Source: Afipia sp. GAS231 (lineage in GTDB: Bacteria > Pseudomonadota > Alphaproteobacteria > Rhizobiales > Xanthobacteraceae). Taken from it: a DNA stretch of 64,000 nt. The position numbers and the translations under genes were made by a program. The stretch's first letter is position 1, and each line of letters begins with the position of its first letter. This document shows positions 61,277-64,000 of the stretch, one piece after another. A model generated the notes under the pieces. It had not been told where the DNA came from. It saw only the letters and a list, made by a program, of their open reading frames with translations, and did no database searches. The stretch covers positions 3,720,001 through 3,784,000 of the forward strand of contig NZ_LT629703.1 of NCBI RefSeq assembly GCF_900103365.1, given 5' to 3'.

Positions 61277-62632
61277 CTACCTGGCCGACGAGGCCACCAC
61301 CCTGACGGAATTCGCCGCCGAACTTTCCGGGCCCGGCGACAGCGGCTGCAAACGACACGCGTCCTCTGCGGCATGCGCATTCGACAGGAACACCAGGTTC
61401 CTGCCGCCACGCTTGGCGTCGTAAAGGGCGTCATCGGCCCATTTTGCGACGATCTCCGGCGCGGCATCTTCCTGCGCGAATGCGACGCCGAGGCTGATCG
61501 TCACCACATTGGCGGCGCCGTCCGCGGGATCGATTCCGGGATTGACGATGCTGAGCGCTTCTACCGAGCGGCGGATGCGTTCCGCGATCGTCCAGGCGAG
61601 ATCGGGCGAGGCGTGCGCGAGAACGACAAGGAATTCCTCGCCGCCATAGCGAAAGACGGCGTCTTCGCCTAACCGCACCGATTCCGCGATCGTCTTCGCG
61701 ACCCGTCTGATGCATTCGTCGCCGGCGGCATGGCCGGCGGTGTCGTTCAGTCGCTTGAACCAGTCGATGTCGGCCATGATGAACGCGATACAGGCTCTCG
61801 GGATCGCCGGGTCGCGCCACAGCTTCTCGATCAGATCGGTCGCCGAGCGGCGGTTGCCGAGCCCGGTGAGCGGGTCGCATGTCGCCAGTATTTCCAACTG
61901 ATCATTGGCTCGTTTCAGCGCGTCGCTGCGAAACTGGCTGCGCAGCGACATCAGGAAGGCTTTTTGACCGAGGATCGACTGGGTTTTCCGCGCGATCGTC
62001 GCCGCGTAGATTCCCATGGCGTAGAACACCGAGGTCCCGATCGCTTCCTCGAGGTTGATCGCGGGATTGAAGATTTCGAAGCCGAAAAAGGTCGCCGTGG
62101 AGCAGACCATCAGGGCCAGCGTCCAGACATAGTCGACATTGAACACCACGATCGCGATGGTGTTGGCGTACATGATGCAGGTGAGGAAGCGCTCATAGTC
62201 GGTGCCGCCGGCCGCGACGGCGAGGTAGCCGTAGGCGATCATGACGGTGATCATCAGCAGCAGCAGCGACAGGCCTTCGACCGCGGCGCTGCGGGGCTTT
62301 CGCCAGACCAGGTAGGCACAGCCGTGCAGCGCCGGAACCAGCAGCCCGCTGATGGCGGTGGTGAGGATGAGGAATTCGGGAGCGAGAAGATAGCTGATCG
62401 GCACGAAGGCCATGCTGATCAGCGCGACCCAGACCATCCATGCGCGCGCAATCTTGCTTCGTTGCGACCAGTCCTTCGTGCGATAGGCCAGAACCATCTC
62501 GGGAGAAAACCGGATGTCACGGGTGCGTTGCGACAGCAGCCGCTCCGCCTCGGCTTCGAGCGCTGAAGTCATGGACAGGCTTGCGGTGTCCTCGAGCGCT
62601 GCCGGGCTCAGGTTGCTGGCACCCGATTTCAA
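61277..62632 (-). CDS. membrane diguanylate cyclase (GGDEF)
   Basis: This protein of about 451 residues has six hydrophobic segments between about 65 and 240 (ARAWMVWVALISMAFVPI onward), then a GGDEF domain (about 255-425). The substrate and catalytic motif is YGGEEFLVVLA, preceded by DPLTGLGNRR and IADIDWFKRLNDTAGHAAGD. It should make c-di-GMP. The domain is complete, with no inhibitory RxxD site visible at the expected place. The start is uncertain: I choose the TTG at 62632 because GGGGAGGAACAGCTC precedes it with good spacing. The first in-frame ATG is at 62572, and an unsupported TTG lies at 62686. It is convergent with the class III cyclase. Confidence 0.92.
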   Translation of the reverse strand: MKSGASNLSPAALEDTASLSMTSALEAEAERLLSQRTRDIRFSPEMVLAYRTKDWSQRSKIARAWMVWVALISMAFVPISYLLAPEFLILTTAISGLLVPALHGCAYLVWRKPRSAAVEGLSLLLLMITVMIAYGYLAVAAGGTDYERFLTCIMYANTIAIVVFNVDYVWTLALMVCSTATFFGFEIFNPAINLEEAIGTSVFYAMGIYAATIARKTQSILGQKAFLMSLRSQFRSDALKRANDQLEILATCDPLTGLGNRRSATDLIEKLWRDPAIPRACIAFIMADIDWFKRLNDTAGHAAGDECIRRVAKTIAESVRLGEDAVFRYGGEEFLVVLAHASPDLAWTIAERIRRSVEALSIVNPGIDPADGAANVVTISLGVAFAQEDAAPEIVAKWADDALYDAKRGGRNLVFLSNAHAAEDACRLQPLSPGPESSAANSVRVVASSAR

Positions 62633-62758
62633 GAGCTGTTCCTCCCCGGCGTCATTCTTGCCGCAGGGTCCAGAGTAAGCGCCCAAAATGCTAAATTTCC
62701 CTGAGGCGGAGGGGCAAAGCAGGAAGTAGGGGTGTTATAATACCTATCGACGACGAAT

Positions 62759-63172
62759 CTACAGGCCGCCCATCTTGCAGACCATTTTCCATTCGTCGGC
62801 CGTGACCGGCTGAACCGACAGCCGCGAATATTTCACCAGCGCCATGTCAGACAGTTTCTTGTCGGCCTTGATCGCGGCCATCGTCACCGGTGTTTTCAGG
62901 GGCTTGTCCGCCTTGATGTCGACGCAGACGAATTTTCCGGTCTTGTCGGTCGGATCGGGATAGGCCTCCTTGACGATCTCGGCGATGCCGACGATCTCCT
63001 TGCCTTCGTTGGAGTGGTAGAAGAAGGCGCGGTCGCCCTTCTTCATGGCCACGAGATTTTGGCGTGCGGTGAAATTGCGTACGCCGGTCCAGGCCTCGCC
63101 CTTGGCGCCTTTGGCGACCTGCTGGTCCCACGACCAGGTTGAGGGTTCGGATTTCACCAGCCAGTACGCCAT
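62759..63172 (-). CDS. EVE domain protein
   Basis: This 137-residue protein is a single EVE (PUA-like) domain: YWLVKSEPSTWSWDQQVAKG at the start, TGVRNFTARQNLVAMKKGDRAFFYHSNEGKEIVGIAEIV, and a closing ALVKYSRLSVQPVTADEW. EVE domains bind modified bases in DNA or RNA (5-methylcytosine and others) and appear in McrBC-linked systems, but the stand-alone form, as here, is widespread and of unclear use. Starts at 63172. No restriction genes are nearby. Confidence 0.94.
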   Translation of the reverse strand: MAYWLVKSEPSTWSWDQQVAKGAKGEAWTGVRNFTARQNLVAMKKGDRAFFYHSNEGKEIVGIAEIVKEAYPDPTDKTGKFVCVDIKADKPLKTPVTMAAIKADKKLSDMALVKYSRLSVQPVTADEWKMVCKMGGL

Positions 63173-63381
63173 TGCATCTTCCTCTGTGGCACGGCGGCAA
63201 TTCCGCCGGCGCGTCGCCGTTGACGATATCGTTACGTCCGTCCGATCGCAACGGCGGCAGGCTAGCGCCCAAGCCTCGCGCCGATTTATTCCAGGCCCCA
63301 GAACAAGATGTTTTGACCGCCGGCCGCATTGAATGCGTTCGCCGCGGATGACATCCGTTGCCGATGTCGAGAGGTCGTCAC

Positions 63382-64000
63382 ATGTCAGCGCATCGCCGGG
63401 ATTTTCTCCATCTGGTCGCAGCAGGCGTCGCTGCCGCGGCGATCGCCACGCCGTCCGTCAGGGCGCAAGCGCCGGGGCCAAAGAAAATCAGGGCGATCGC
63501 CTTCGACGGCTTTCCGATCATCGATCCGCGTCCGGTATTCGCCAGGGCCGAAGCGATGTTTCCCGGCAAAGGCGGGGAGTTGAGCAATGCCTGGCGCACG
63601 CGGCAGTTCGAGTACACATGGTTGCGGACCATGAGCGGCAGCTATGTCGACTTCTGGCAGGTCACCGAACAGGCGCTGGTGTTTGCCGCCAGGCTGGTGA
63701 AGCTGGAAATGTCGCCGACGCAGCGCGACCAGTTGATGGAATCCTATCTCAGACTGAAGGCTTGGCCCGATGTGGCGGCGGCGCTGAAGCAATTGAAGGA
63801 CGCCGGCATCCGGATGGCGTTCCTGTCCAACTTTACCGCCGAGATGCTCGATGCGGCGGTCAGGAATTCGGGGCTCGAGGGGATATTCGAACCGCATCTC
63901 AGCACCGACCGCGTGCAGGCGTTCAAGCCGGATCCGCGCGCTTACCGGATGGGTGTCGATGCCTTCGGGATGGCGAAGGAAGAAATCGCCTTCGCCGCGT
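63382..64000 (+). CDS. Tat-exported HAD-superfamily (haloacid dehalogenase type II-like) protein, 3' end off the window
   Basis: At least 206 codons are visible from the ATG at 63382 to the window edge. Residues 1-29 look like a twin-arginine signal (SAHRRDFLHLVAAGVAAAAIA, cleavage near VRAQA). The mature part resembles haloacid dehalogenase type II: nucleophile D42 in AFDGF, LSNFTAEML (motif II serine region), and FKPDPRAYRMGVDAFG (motif III lysine), with MSGSYVDFWQVTEQAL in the cap. The usual FDxxGTLxD nucleophile motif is changed to FDGFPIID, so dehalogenase chemistry is uncertain. Neighbouring genes do not explain its role. Confidence 0.8.
   Translation, partial: MSAHRRDFLHLVAAGVAAAAIATPSVRAQAPGPKKIRAIAFDGFPIIDPRPVFARAEAMFPGKGGELSNAWRTRQFEYTWLRTMSGSYVDFWQVTEQALVFAARLVKLEMSPTQRDQLMESYLRLKAWPDVAAALKQLKDAGIRMAFLSNFTAEMLDAAVRNSGLEGIFEPHLSTDRVQAFKPDPRAYRMGVDAFGMAKEEIAFAA

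Noticed and set aside
62759..63172. EVE protein as part of a restriction or antiphage system
   Set aside because: It is flanked by a diguanylate cyclase and a HAD-like gene; no McrBC, nuclease or helicase is nearby.

Overview
The window is high-GC DNA from an alphaproteobacterium, most probably a member of the Bradyrhizobium group (Nitrobacteraceae). Three things point there: tandem glnK-amtB pairs, ftsK-lolA-xth and rsmB-heparinase-purH neighbourhoods that are usual for Rhizobiales, and many copies of mosaic palindromic intergenic repeats (GTCATTCCGGGGC, GTCATTGCGAGGAGC, GTCATGCCCGGGC and GTCGTCCCTGCGAACGCAGG types). Most of the window is ordinary chromosome. There is one insertion sequence and one complete tRNA gene.

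Layout. 1-9.7 kb: a partial keto-acid hydratase, an L,D-transpeptidase, an OmpR-type regulator, a cNMP-binding protein, then xth, lolA, ftsK and a dapC-like aminotransferase on the minus strand, a GFA protein and a DUF1835-type protein. 9.8-14 kb: two tandem glnK-amtB pairs for ammonium sensing and uptake; one has a strong sigma-54 promoter match and a clear terminator. 14-25.5 kb: a GYF_2 membrane protein, thioesterase II, a UbiH-type hydroxylase, Trm112, a TetR regulator diverging from a small membrane protein across a perfect palindrome, an MHYT-PAS-GGDEF-EAL protein, a PaaI thioesterase, an internally deleted sugar dehydrogenase, an NmrA-type protein and a CadC-like/TPR regulator.

25.67-29.5 kb is the most distinctive accessory block. 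It holds a porin, an FMN-binding protein, ApbE and a small four-histidine membrane cytochrome b candidate in one direction. Upstream are three helically phased TTAGAA-N3-TTCTAA-like sites that resemble the rhizobial Irr/iron control element. Nearly identical 63-64 bp direct repeats, derived from the 3' end of the neighbouring LON-domain gene, flank the block. I infer an acquired, iron-regulated periplasmic electron-transfer (ferric reductase-like) module.

29.5-47.8 kb: LON-domain protein, YbbN-like thioredoxin, tRNA-Gly(GCC), a DUF2235 hydrolase, an epimerase, a sorbosone-dehydrogenase-like protein with a diheme cytochrome c, PanE, short-chain dehydrogenase, HCCA isomerase, DUF2239, GST, a serine hydrolase, an MFS carrier, gamma-glutamyltransferase and a UMF1-type MFS protein. 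47.8-48.9 kb: a complete IS110-family element inserted in a palindromic repeat. Its non-coding end folds like a bridge RNA, and its guide segments match both flanks and the element's own end.

49-64 kb: purH, heparinase II/III protein and rsmB; SdhAF4, a nuclease-like protein, an L,D-transpeptidase, acs, topoisomerase IB, an SRPBCC protein, a class III nucleotide cyclase, a diguanylate cyclase, an EVE protein and a partial Tat-exported HAD-like protein.
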